DNA of 14,702 bases from Litorivivens sp041619575 (GTDB lineage: Bacteria > Pseudomonadota > Gammaproteobacteria > Pseudomonadales > Spongiibacteraceae). Below are positions 1-6,966 of the stretch, piece after piece. Under the pieces are notes generated by a model. The model did no database searches. It was given only the letters and a program-made list of their open reading frames with translations, and was not told the DNA's origin. How positions within the stretch are numbered: the stretch's first letter is position 1; every line of letters starts with the position of its first letter. The stretch spans positions 1 to 14,702 of the forward strand of contig JBFKDP010000069.1 in NCBI GenBank assembly GCA_041619575.1. The letters are read 5' to 3'. The translations under genes and the position numbers were made by a program.

Positions 1-106
1 CATAGCCCTCGACACCGGCTGCGTCTGGGGCCGAAAACTGACTCTGCTAAATATGGATACGAGAGAACTCCACCAATGCGATTGCGTTTCATCATCGTGG
101 GCCTAA
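1..106 (+). CDS. apaH: ApaH C-terminus, partial (diadenosine tetraphosphatase)
   Basis: Only the last 34 codons lie in the window, read from base 2 to a TAA at 104-106. The translated fragment starts IALDTGCVWGRKLTLL, the conserved C-terminal block of symmetrical Ap4A hydrolase, a calcineurin-like metallophosphoesterase that splits Ap4A into two ADP. The catalytic metal-binding motifs lie upstream of the window and cannot be checked. It is on the same strand as cca, whose ATG follows 31 bases after the stop, so the two could be co-transcribed. In Pseudomonas the apaG-apaH group lies near cca, which agrees with this placement. The remaining tail, after NMDTRELHQ, is not conserved in my memory of the family. 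Confidence 0.82.
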   Translation, partial: IALDTGCVWGRKLTLLNMDTRELHQCDCVSSSWA

Positions 107-137
107 ATCTATCCCCATCGCCTCGAGGTTCGCGCCC

Positions 138-1232
138 ATGAATTGCTATCGCGTCGGTGGTGCGGTGCGCGATCAGCTACTGGGGTTTCCCTATTCTGAA
201 ACCGACTGGGTAGTCGTTGGCAGTACAGCCCAGCAAATGCTCGACGCCGGCTTTAAGCAGGTGGGCAAGGATTTTCCGGTGTTTCTCCATCCGGAGACCA
301 ACGAGGAGTACGCGCTTGCGCGCACCGAACGCAAAAGCGGTCGCGGCTACCACGGTTTTGAAATTGACGCCCATCCGGATGTAACTCTCGAAGAAGACCT
401 GGAGCGGCGCGACCTGACTATCAACGCCATGGCCATGCTGGAAGACGGCACGCTCGTTGACCCTTATAACGGCAAGGGCGACCTGGATGCACGTATATTG
501 CGTCACGTCTCACCCGCTTTCGCCGAGGACCCCCTGCGCGTGCTTCGCGTAGCCCGCTTTGCCGCACGCTACTACCACCTCGGCTTTCGGGTCGCCGATG
601 AAACACTGACCCTGATGAGGCAACTGAGCACCAGCGATGAATTGCATGCACTGGCCCGTGAACGGGTCTGGCAGGAAATGGCCAAGGGCTTTTCAGAAAC
701 GTCGCCGCAGGTATTACTGCAGGTGCTGCAGACTTGCGGCGCCCTCGGCACCTTAGCGCCAGAGTGGGCCTCGACCCTCGACGACGAGGTATATGCCGCG
801 CTGCAGAGAGCTGCCAGCCTCGGACTGGACATTGAACAACGTTTTGCGATCAGTTGCGTGCACTTGCCCGAAAACGCCTTATCGTCACTGTGCCAGGCTA
901 TAGCAACGCCGAAAGCACACTGTCAGTTGGCGGCTCTCTACCTGAAACTCTACCCGCTGCCTACGAAACCCGACGATGCCCAGTCGGTGCTGCTAGTGCT
1001 GGAGAGTTGCGATGTTTTGCGCCGCCCCGAGTTACTGAAGCACATTATCGGTATTGAGCGAGCGCGAACCGGTGCTAACTTCCAGTTCTATGAAGATGCG
1101 GTCGAGGCCATTAAAAGCGTCACCAGTGCTGCCTTGCAGGCGCAGGGCTACAGCGGAAAAGCCCTCGGACAGGCTATGCGCGAAGCGCGGCTGCAGCAGA
1201 TTGAGCAATTATTGGGAAGCAAGGAGCACTAA
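138..1232 (+). CDS. cca: CCA-adding tRNA nucleotidyltransferase, short form without HD domain
   Basis: This 364-residue cytosolic enzyme adds or repairs the 3' CCA of tRNAs from CTP and ATP without a nucleic acid template. The class II nucleotidyltransferase head is clear: GGAVRD at residues 7-12, the metal-binding strand ETDWVVVG at 21-28, RRDLTINA at 90-97 for ribose and base contacts, and EDPLRVLRVARF at 130-141 for nucleotide recognition. The first catalytic carboxylate is Glu21 rather than the Asp found in E. coli; Asp23 is kept. The E. coli protein is about 412 residues with an HD phosphohydrolase domain. Here the matching stretch reads CVHLPE (240-245) instead of CHDLGK, so that activity is absent, as in other short gammaproteobacterial forms. 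The ATG at 138 is preceded by GAGG (125-128). The stop overlaps the next start (TAATG), which indicates translational coupling. Confidence 0.95.
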   Translation: MNCYRVGGAVRDQLLGFPYSETDWVVVGSTAQQMLDAGFKQVGKDFPVFLHPETNEEYALARTERKSGRGYHGFEIDAHPDVTLEEDLERRDLTINAMAMLEDGTLVDPYNGKGDLDARILRHVSPAFAEDPLRVLRVARFAARYYHLGFRVADETLTLMRQLSTSDELHALARERVWQEMAKGFSETSPQVLLQVLQTCGALGTLAPEWASTLDDEVYAALQRAASLGLDIEQRFAISCVHLPENALSSLCQAIATPKAHCQLAALYLKLYPLPTKPDDAQSVLLVLESCDVLRRPELLKHIIGIERARTGANFQFYEDAVEAIKSVTSAALQAQGYSGKALGQAMREARLQQIEQLLGSKEH

Positions 1233-1987
1233 TGGCAAACGCAAAACATCACGAGGCGGTTGCCGTTATTACCGGTGCCGCACAACGCATCGGCCGCCAG
1301 GTAGCACAAAGACTACACGAACGCGGCTTTACCATTGTGGTCCACTACCGAAAGTCGTCCGAGGCAGCCGCGTCTTTGTGCGAGGAGCTAAACGCAAAGC
1401 GTGCAGATTCAGCGTTGGCAATGGCTGCAGATTTTAGTGAGGCAGATAGCCTTTCACGCTTTGCCGAGGACGTATTGCAGCACTTTCAGCGTGTCGATGC
1501 TCTGGTTAACAATGCTTCGGACTTCTACCCGACTCCTGTTGGGAGAATTACCATTCAAGACTGGGATCGCCTGATGGCCAGTAATGTAAAAGCCCCCCTG
1601 TTTCTGTCTCAGGCTTTTGCCGATGCGCTGCGCGCGGCCAATGGCTGCATTATCAATATGGCCGACATCTATGCCGAGCGACCACTAGCCGAACACACCG
1701 TCTATTGCAGCGCTAAAGCAGCGCTGGTAATGCTGAGTAAATCACTGGCGATGGAGCTAGCTCCGGATGTGCGCGTAAACGCCATTGCACCAGGCGCCAT
1801 TCTCTGGCCTGAGGCGGACTCCGATTTTAGCGTCCAGGAACGAAACAATCTTAAAGACAAAGTGCCACTCAAACGTATTGGTAGCCCTAGCGATATTGCG
1901 AACACCATTGCCTTTCTAATCTGCGATGCGCCTTACGTTACCGGCCAGATCATCGCCGTCGACGGCGGCAGATCCCTGTCCCAATAA
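1232..1987 (+). CDS. Pteridine reductase-type short-chain dehydrogenase (FolM/PTR1-like)
   Basis: This 251-residue Rossmann-fold oxidoreductase belongs to the branch of SDRs that reduces dihydrobiopterin, dihydromonapterin or dihydrofolate with NADPH. The cofactor motif is TGAAQRIG (residues 14-21). The Arg in place of the usual Gly is the TGxxxRxG signature of PTR1 and FolM. NNAS follows at 93-96. The catalytic set is Asp145, Tyr158 and Lys162, with Asp where ordinary SDRs have Ser. The Asp-to-Tyr spacing of 13 residues equals that of Leishmania PTR1 (Asp181/Tyr194/Lys198). The ATG overlaps the cca stop by one base and has AAGGAG at 1221-1226, so it is co-translated with cca. It converges with folK, six bases apart, inside a folate gene cluster, which supports a pterin role. 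Whether the substrate is dihydromonapterin or dihydrofolate cannot be read from sequence. Confidence 0.88.
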   Translation: MANAKHHEAVAVITGAAQRIGRQVAQRLHERGFTIVVHYRKSSEAAASLCEELNAKRADSALAMAADFSEADSLSRFAEDVLQHFQRVDALVNNASDFYPTPVGRITIQDWDRLMASNVKAPLFLSQAFADALRAANGCIINMADIYAERPLAEHTVYCSAKAALVMLSKSLAMELAPDVRVNAIAPGAILWPEADSDFSVQERNNLKDKVPLKRIGSPSDIANTIAFLICDAPYVTGQIIAVDGGRSLSQ

Positions 1988-1993
1988 TCGACG

Positions 1994-2479
1994 CTACAGG
2001 CTGAAAGGCTCCAGACGCTGCTCGGTCCGCACAGACAGCTCAGCCCACAAGGCCGCATAAGTTTTACCCAATCTCGGATGTTTCAGATTCGGGGCCAGAT
2101 CAGCCAGTGGACGCAAGACAAAAGCGTTGTAGACAACTTCTTGTCGTGGCAATACCACACCATCAATGTCACCATTGGCATCACCGTAGAGCAGAATATC
2201 CAGATCCAGCGTTCGCGAACTGAATTTGCTGACATCGTCTCGACGACCATGCTGTTTTTCTATGGCGCGTAAACACTGACTGAGCTCGGCAACGGAAAGC
2301 TCACTGGAAAACCTCACCACCAGATTCAGAAAACTGTCACCACGAAAACCCACCGCTTCACTGCAGTAGACAGGTGACAGTTCCAGCTCCCCGAACTCGG
2401 TGGCCAGTGCCCCCAGACCGCTGCGAATATTACTTTCCCGGTCAATATTGCTGCCGACGCCGATAAATACCTCAGGCAT
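1994..2479 (-). CDS. folK: 2-amino-4-hydroxy-6-hydroxymethyldihydropteridine pyrophosphokinase
   Basis: HPPK transfers pyrophosphate from ATP to 6-hydroxymethyl-7,8-dihydropterin, the step before dihydropteroate synthase in folate synthesis. Starting at the ATG at 2479 the protein has 161 residues, the usual size for the family (E. coli 159). The N-terminal strand FIGVGSN (5-11) and the signature RTLDLDILLYG (89-99) are present, with Mg-binding Asp92 and Asp94. RP at 123-124 is the conserved C-terminal element. An in-frame ATG at 2512 would add 11 residues that do not belong to the family and would overlap folB by 41 bases. The chosen start overlaps the folB end by 8 bases, a typical translational coupling, with a weak AGGCGG upstream. 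It is the last gene of tsaD-folB-folK. Confidence 0.93.
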   Translation of the reverse strand: MPEVFIGVGSNIDRESNIRSGLGALATEFGELELSPVYCSEAVGFRGDSFLNLVVRFSSELSVAELSQCLRAIEKQHGRRDDVSKFSSRTLDLDILLYGDANGDIDGVVLPRQEVVYNAFVLRPLADLAPNLKHPRLGKTYAALWAELSVRTEQRLEPFSL

Positions 2480-2828
2480 TGCGCCGCCTGACAATTTCCA
2501 CACATACAGCATCTGCCGTCGGAATTGCCTCGGGCTTGCTCACCCTCAGCGTCAGCTCTGCCACCGCAAACTCCTGCAGAATAATATCGGCACATTGCTC
2601 CGCGAGCGTTTCAATCAGGCGAAACGGGTTGGTCTCAATAAAATCGGACAGGCGCTCGCAGACAGCCTTGTAGTCAACAGTCGCCGAAATATCGTCGCTG
2701 GCAGCCGCCGCCGCAATATCGGTGACCATATCGAGATCCAGCAAGATCTGCTGGGGCACTTGCTGCTCCCAGTCAAAAATGCCAACCAAGGTACTAACCT
2801 TGAGACCACGTACCAGTATCTTGTCCAT
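2472..2828 (-). CDS. folB: Dihydroneopterin aldolase
   Basis: DHNA converts 7,8-dihydroneopterin to 6-hydroxymethyl-7,8-dihydropterin and glycolaldehyde, supplying the substrate of FolK, whose gene overlaps this one by 8 bases. The 118-residue protein opens MDKILVRGLKVSTLVGIFDW, the usual beginning of bacterial FolB. It keeps WEQQ (20-23) with the substrate-anchoring Glu, VDY (51-53), LIETLAE (around 71-77), and SKPEAI with the catalytic Lys near the C-terminus. A GTG directly before the ATG gives an alternative start one codon longer. GGAAGGGAAG stands just upstream as ribosome binding site, so I take the ATG at 2828. The gap of 67 bases from tsaD holds no gene; relatives often have plsY here. 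Confidence 0.93.
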   Translation of the reverse strand: MDKILVRGLKVSTLVGIFDWEQQVPQQILLDLDMVTDIAAAAASDDISATVDYKAVCERLSDFIETNPFRLIETLAEQCADIILQEFAVAELTLRVSKPEAIPTADAVCVEIVRRRNA

Positions 2829-2895
2829 CACTTCCCTTCCCTAATCACAGCCGCAAAGGCCTGGGCATGCATCATCCAACCTGCAGTAGCCCGAC

Positions 2896-3942
2896 CTAAT
2901 TCAGGCCAGCGAGCTCAACCATCGGCCAGCGGGGTTTCACCGCGACGGCCAGATCTTCACTGAAACCAGCTTGCAGGCGGCAGAATCCGGCGTAGGCAAT
3001 CATTGCCCCGTTGTCCGTGCAAAACTGTGGACGCGGGTAATACACGCGTCCACGCAAGGCCTTCATTTCCGCTGCCAACGCTGCACGCAGTTGTGTATTG
3101 GCGCTCACCCCACCCGCGATAACCAGCTGCTTCAAGCCTTCTTGCTTTAGCGCGCGGCGACACTTGATCAACAGAGTACTCACCACCGCATCCTGAAAGG
3201 CTGCCGCAATATCAGCGCAGTCCTGTTCCGACAGCTGGCCACCAGCCGCTGCCTTGCAGTCAGCCACTGTATTGAGAGTATAGGTTTTTAAACCGCTAAA
3301 GCTAAAGTCTAGACCGGGCCTGTTAACCATGGGCCGGGGGAAATCAAAGCGCTTTGCATTACCAGAGGCGGCCAGCGCAGCCAGCTTTGGCCCCCCGGGA
3401 TAACCCAGCCCCAGCATCTTGGCTGCCTTGTCAAAGGCCTCCCCAGCTGCGTCGTCCAGCGACTCACCCAGCATTTTGTACTCACCCACGCCGCCAACCC
3501 TCACCAACTGGGTGTGACCGCCGGATACCAGCAGGGCAATAAAGGGAAACTCGGGGCGCTCTTCTTCCAGCATCGGGGCCAGCAGGTGCCCTTCCATATG
3601 GTGTACGCCCAGCGCCGGCACACCCCAGCCGTAGGCCAGGGCTCTTCCAAAGCAAGCGCCAACCATCAGCGCTCCAACCAACCCCGGCCCTTGGGTATAG
3701 GCCACCGCATCAATATCGCCCTGCTCAAGCCCGGCATCTGCCAGCACTTGTGTAATCAACGGCGCCAGTTTGCGAATATGGTCACGCGATGCCAGCTCTG
3801 GTACCACACCACCAAACTCTTCATGTAGAGCAATCTGACTGAAGAGGCGATGCGCCAGCAGGCCCCGCTGAGCGTCATAAATCGCCACACCGGTTTCGTC
3901 GCAGGAGGTTTCAATACCCAAAACCCGTCCTATTGAGCTCAT
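2896..3942 (-). CDS. tsaD: tRNA N6-adenosine threonylcarbamoyltransferase TsaD
   Basis: TsaD (formerly Gcp/YgjD) transfers the threonylcarbamoyl group from threonylcarbamoyl-AMP to A37 of ANN-decoding tRNAs, working with TsaB and TsaE in the cytosol. The 348-residue protein has the ASKHA-fold start GRVLGIETSCDETG, PELASRDH (48-55), GPGLVGALMVG (86-95), the metal-binding HHMEGH with His115 and His119, SGGHTQL, GGVSANTQLR, and the C-terminal DNGAMIAYAG with the metal-binding Asp. I chose the ATG at 3942, preceded by GAGGGTGATA. An upstream TTG at 3984 would add 14 unconserved residues running through an inverted repeat. It heads a minus-strand unit with folB and folK and is divergent from rpsU, the classical arrangement in gammaproteobacteria. 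The tRNA-Ile in this window reads ANN codons and would be a TsaD substrate. Confidence 0.96.
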   Translation of the reverse strand: MSSIGRVLGIETSCDETGVAIYDAQRGLLAHRLFSQIALHEEFGGVVPELASRDHIRKLAPLITQVLADAGLEQGDIDAVAYTQGPGLVGALMVGACFGRALAYGWGVPALGVHHMEGHLLAPMLEEERPEFPFIALLVSGGHTQLVRVGGVGEYKMLGESLDDAAGEAFDKAAKMLGLGYPGGPKLAALAASGNAKRFDFPRPMVNRPGLDFSFSGLKTYTLNTVADCKAAAGGQLSEQDCADIAAAFQDAVVSTLLIKCRRALKQEGLKQLVIAGGVSANTQLRAALAAEMKALRGRVYYPRPQFCTDNGAMIAYAGFCRLQAGFSEDLAVAVKPRWPMVELAGLN

Positions 3943-3965
3943 TATCACCCTCAATTTCCTGAAAG

Positions 3966-3996
3966 TTCCGGTATTTGCAGACAATATCTACCGGAA
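3966..3996. promoter_or_regulatory. Perfect 8-bp inverted repeat upstream of tsaD
   Basis: TTCCGGTA (3966-3973) and its exact reverse complement TACCGGAA (3989-3996) are separated by 15 bases. The centre-to-centre distance of the arms is 23 bp, about two helical turns, and the element lies 24 bp before the tsaD ATG. It could be an operator for a dimeric regulator, or a hairpin in the tsaD leader RNA. No T-run follows on either strand, so it is not a terminator. I recognise no regulator for this sequence. Confidence 0.5.
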
Positions 3997-4052
3997 AGCG
4001 CGCATCTTACTGACTCAGGTCAAACAGCACCAGCCAAGTATGCGAATCTGCT

Positions 4053-4081
4053 TTGCTTTTTGGACTCACTGCGTTTAGAAT
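4053..4081 (+). promoter_or_regulatory. Candidate sigma-70 promoter of the rpsU operon
   Basis: TTGCTT (4053-4058), a 17-bp spacer, and TAGAAT (4076-4081) make a reasonable sigma-70 promoter. The start would be near 4088, giving a leader of about 108 nt before the rpsU ATG. This is the only well-spaced pair I found between tsaD and rpsU on the plus strand. The -35 box matches only its TTG half well. Confidence 0.45.
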
Positions 4082-4145
4082 TGCCCGCCCTTGAAGACTC
4101 GTCAAATCAATTCGCGTCGCAATTAGCTTTTGCGGCACAGCGAAC

Positions 4146-4168
4146 ACTGTAAAAAGACGGGTTACAGT
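4146..4168 (+). promoter_or_regulatory. Inverted repeat in the rpsU leader
   Basis: ACTGTAA (4146-4152) and TTACAGT (4162-4168) are perfect 7-bp complements around a 9-base loop and end 27 bases before the rpsU ATG. In RNA this would be a small stem-loop near the ribosome binding site. The ends resemble the CTGT...ACAG ends of a LexA box, but the spacing is too long (15 bases rather than 10 between CTG and CAG). Plausible roles are a hairpin for S21 feedback, a divergent operator, or an eroded SOS box. Confidence 0.45.
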
Positions 4169-4195
4169 ACAGATTGAACCAGACAGGTAATGTGA

Positions 4196-4411
4196 ATGCC
4201 TTTTGTTAAAGTCAAAGAGAACGAACCGTTTGATATCGCCCTGCGCCGTTTCAAGCGCTCCTGCGAAAAAGCTGGCGTACTTGCCGAAGTACGTCGCCGT
4301 GAGTTTTACGAGAAGCCCACGTCTGTTCGCAAGCGCAAGGCTGCGGCTGCGGTAAAACGTCACGCGAAAAAAGTATCGCGTGAAATGAAAAAGCAGCAAC
4401 GTCTCTACTAA
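4196..4411 (+). CDS. rpsU: 30S ribosomal protein S21
   Basis: This 71-residue basic protein of the small subunit is needed for mRNA binding near the 3' end of 16S rRNA. It matches E. coli S21 along its full length, with ENEPFDIALRRFKRSCEKAG (8-27), EVRRREFYEKPT, the lysine-rich helix VKRHAKK and the terminal RLY. The ATG at 4196 has AGG at 4185-4187. It is the first gene of the rpsU-yqeY-dnaG-rpoD unit, which ties synthesis of a ribosomal protein, primase and the main sigma factor together. The next gene starts 10 bases after the TAA. Confidence 0.98.
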   Translation: MPFVKVKENEPFDIALRRFKRSCEKAGVLAEVRRREFYEKPTSVRKRKAAAAVKRHAKKVSREMKKQQRLY

Positions 4412-4421
4412 GCCTCCCGCC

Positions 4422-4874
4422 ATGGCAGAGCAACCCTTGAAAGCCACCATCACCGCGGCCATGAAAGCTGCGATGAAGGCCAGGGACAAGGAGCGCCTGT
4501 CTGCTATTCGGCTGATTCTTGCCGAATTCAAGCGAATCGAAGTCGACGAGCGCATCGAGATTGATGATGCGCGCTGTCTCGCTGTGCTCGACAAAATGTG
4601 CAAGCAGCGGCGCGACTCGATCAAGCAGTACGAGAATGCCGGTCGCGACGAGCTTGCGGCGGTAGAATACGCCGAGATCAAAGTCATCCAGGACTTTCTG
4701 CCTCAAGCTCTCAGCGAACAAGAGCTCGACACGCTGGTCCAGCAGGCAATTGCAGATAGCGGAGCAGACTCGATCAAAGGCATGGGCCAGGTGATGGCCA
4801 TACTCAAACCCCAAATTCAAGGCCGGGCCGATGTTGGCCAGGTCAGCCAGCTCGTCAAGGCAAGATTACAATAA
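4422..4874 (+). CDS. GatB/YqeY domain protein
   Basis: This 150-residue soluble protein of the YqeY family is homologous to the C-terminal tRNA-binding tail domain of GatB, the amidotransferase subunit that corrects misacylated Glu-tRNA(Gln) and Asp-tRNA(Asn). As a stand-alone protein its role is not established. Typical motifs are AMKARDKERLSAIRLILAEF near the N-terminus, KQRRDSIKQYENAGRDELA in the middle, and FLPQALSE followed by GMGQVMA in the C-terminal part. It lies between rpsU and dnaG, its standard place in pseudomonads and relatives. The ATG follows rpsU by 10 bases with no clear Shine-Dalgarno sequence, so it probably depends on coupling to rpsU translation. E. coli lacks a gene at this position. 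Confidence 0.92.
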   Translation: MAEQPLKATITAAMKAAMKARDKERLSAIRLILAEFKRIEVDERIEIDDARCLAVLDKMCKQRRDSIKQYENAGRDELAAVEYAEIKVIQDFLPQALSEQELDTLVQQAIADSGADSIKGMGQVMAILKPQIQGRADVGQVSQLVKARLQ

Positions 4875-4986
4875 CCCCTTTGGTGCCCCGCCCCCAATGC
4901 GAACCATGCTTAATGGAAGACGGGAGACGCAAAAGCAGGCACAATAATCTTGGCATTTTTAGCCTCGCCCCGAGCGCACTGCACAT

Positions 4987-6774
4987 ATGAAAGGCCTGAT
5001 CCCCCAACATTTCATTGATGAATTGCTGGCCCGCGTCGACATTGTCGAAGTGGTGGATCGCCGCGTACCACTAAAAAAGACCGGCCAGAACTATACTGCA
5101 CGCTGCCCGTTTCACGACGAAAAGACGCCATCATTCAGCGTTAATCCCGACAAGCAGTTCTACTACTGTTTCGGCTGTGGTGCCGGCGGCAACGCCATTG
5201 GCTTTCTCATGGAGTACGAGCGACTCGAATTCCCTCAGGCGGTCGACAGCCTTGCCACCGTTGCCGGCCTTGAAGTACCCCGCGAGCGCTCAGAAAACCC
5301 CGAGAAAGCCAGCAAACGCAAAAATCTGCATACACTGATGACCCAGTGTGCCGAATTCTACCAGCGCCACCTGAAGGGCCATAGCGACAGCGAACGCGCC
5401 AAGCAATACTTAAAAAGCCGCGGGCTGACAGGCGAAATTGCCAAGGCATTTCAGATCGGCTTCGCTCCGCCCGGCTGGGATAATCTACTGCAATCCCTGG
5501 GTAGCGACGAGCAATCCCGCCAACTTCTGATTGACGCCGGCATGCTGATTAGCGGCGATAACAAGCTTTACGACCGCTTTCGCGATCGCATTATGTTCCC
5601 CATTCTCGACAACCGAGGCCAGGTTATCGCCTTTGGCGGCCGCGTATTGGGCGACGACAAACCCAAATATCTCAATTCACCGGAAACCGAGATCTTCCAC
5701 AAGGGCCGCGAGCTTTACGGCTTGTATCAGGCGCGCAAGGCCGTTCGGCACCTCGAACGCCTCGTCATTGTCGAAGGCTACATGGATGTCGTTGCCCTGG
5801 CCCAACACGGCATTTCCTATGCCGTAGCCACTCTGGGTACCGCCACCAGCGAAGACCACCTGCGCAAAGTGTTTCGTTACTGCCCCGAAGTCGTATTCTG
5901 CTTCGATGGGGATGAAGCAGGCCGCAAGGCCGCCCGGCGGGCCATGGAAACCGTTCTGCCGCTCATGGAAGACGGACGACAGGCCCGGTTTCTGTTTATG
6001 CCCGAGGGCGAAGACCCAGACACACAGGTACGAGCCATTGGTACCAGCCGCTTTGAACATCAGATTCTGAACGCCAAGCCACTGGAGGATTACTTTTTTG
6101 AGGCCCTAAGCGAAGGCACCAACACTGAGTCACTAGAGGGCAAGGCCCGCATCAGCAAACGTGCTGCGCCACTGATTCAGCTGCTGCCAGCCGGCGTTTA
6201 CCGCGAGCTTATGATGGACGCGCTCTCGCGACGCACGGGCCTGAGCAGCACCGCACTGCAGAATATTCTGGAGCACGCGCCACCACCACAAGCGCCCCCC
6301 CAGGAAAATACTGCGCCACCACAGCCGAAAAAGGCCCCGACGCCACCACCTGTCAGCGCCAAGCGTGACACCCTTCTGTATATGATCAGCCTACTGCTGC
6401 TACATCCGAGCGCAGCCGCCGCACTGCAGGATGAGAGCCTGCCCGAGTTGGATAACCCCTATCTGGACACCCTGAAGGCCCTGCTGGCACTCCTGGCAAA
6501 ACGCCCGGAAAGCAGCACGGCCATGCTGCTCGGCCACTGGCAGGGACAAGCTGAAAGCGAAGTGCTCACGCTGGCCCTCAGCCTGGAAAAGCCAAACTAC
6601 GACAATGAAAAAGCCGCTAGCGCCCTACTGGAGTGCCTCGACCACCTGCACCGCCGCGAGCACTCCCACCAGCTCAACACCACAGTCGACAAACTCCGCA
6701 ATGCAAACTACGCTGACCTTAGCGACGCCGACAAACAAAAACTCCGGGAGCTTTTGAGCCGCAAAGCCCAGTAG
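4987..6774 (+). CDS. dnaG: DNA primase
   Basis: DnaG makes the RNA primers for leading- and lagging-strand synthesis and acts with the DnaB helicase at the fork. The 595-residue protein has all three domains. A CHC2 zinc finger uses Cys40, His43, Cys61 and Cys64, at the same positions as E. coli. The RNA polymerase core contains a TOPRIM fold with Glu263 in VIVEGYMD and Asp307 and Asp309 in FDGDEAG. A proline-rich linker at about 430-458 leads to a C-terminal helicase-binding domain of about 135 residues. The ATG at 4987 has only a weak upstream purine stretch. The 112 bases separating it from yqeY contain no clear terminator. rpoD follows after 192 bases that include a promoter. Confidence 0.97.
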   Translation: MKGLIPQHFIDELLARVDIVEVVDRRVPLKKTGQNYTARCPFHDEKTPSFSVNPDKQFYYCFGCGAGGNAIGFLMEYERLEFPQAVDSLATVAGLEVPRERSENPEKASKRKNLHTLMTQCAEFYQRHLKGHSDSERAKQYLKSRGLTGEIAKAFQIGFAPPGWDNLLQSLGSDEQSRQLLIDAGMLISGDNKLYDRFRDRIMFPILDNRGQVIAFGGRVLGDDKPKYLNSPETEIFHKGRELYGLYQARKAVRHLERLVIVEGYMDVVALAQHGISYAVATLGTATSEDHLRKVFRYCPEVVFCFDGDEAGRKAARRAMETVLPLMEDGRQARFLFMPEGEDPDTQVRAIGTSRFEHQILNAKPLEDYFFEALSEGTNTESLEGKARISKRAAPLIQLLPAGVYRELMMDALSRRTGLSSTALQNILEHAPPPQAPPQENTAPPQPKKAPTPPPVSAKRDTLLYMISLLLLHPSAAAALQDESLPELDNPYLDTLKALLALLAKRPESSTAMLLGHWQGQAESEVLTLALSLEKPNYDNEKAASALLECLDHLHRREHSHQLNTTVDKLRNANYADLSDADKQKLRELLSRKAQ

Positions 6775-6815
6775 GCCTAGGTTTGCATCTACGGAGAAAG
6801 TAACACTTCGCACTG

Positions 6816-6843
6816 GTGGCACCCGCTGTCGATCAGGTATAAT
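6816..6843 (+). promoter_or_regulatory. Candidate sigma-70 promoter of rpoD
   Basis: A perfect -10 box TATAAT (6838-6843) lies 16 bp after GTGGCA (6816-6821), which matches four of six -35 bases. The following GCGCGGC is a GC-rich discriminator of the type seen at growth-rate and stringently controlled promoters. The start would be near 6850, giving a leader of about 117 nt. It would let rpoD be made independently of rpsU-dnaG transcription, as internal rpoD promoters do in E. coli. Confidence 0.65.
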
Positions 6844-6850
6844 GCGCGGC

Positions 6851-6912
6851 TATTTGCCCAGCGTGCCGTAATCGGCTACGTCCAGGCAGCGCGGTTTGGG
6901 TATTTGTCCAGC
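6851..6912 (+). repeat. Imperfect direct repeat in the rpoD leader
   Basis: TATTTGCCCAGC (6851-6862) and TATTTGTCCAGC (6901-6912) match at 11 of 12 positions and are exactly 50 bp apart. Both lie downstream of the TATAAT box, so both would be in the rpoD leader RNA. No known binding site is recognised. Confidence 0.4.
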
Positions 6913-6966
6913 CACACTGAATACCGGGGCTACCGACAGGCACGAGTTGACGATCATCGAGGACTA

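Noticed and set aside
4146..4168. LexA (SOS) box upstream of rpsU
   Set aside because: CTG and CAG are 15 bases apart instead of 10, and the interior is not the alternating AT pattern; kept only as an inverted repeat.
4007..4820. Long minus-strand reading frames across rpsU and the YqeY gene
   Set aside because: They lie antisense to two clearly conserved genes, have no family resemblance, and reflect codon bias of the real frames.
6904..6966. TTG start extending RpoD by 21 residues
   Set aside because: The added residues are not part of sigma-70, and the ATG at 6967 has a good ribosome binding site and the family N-terminus.
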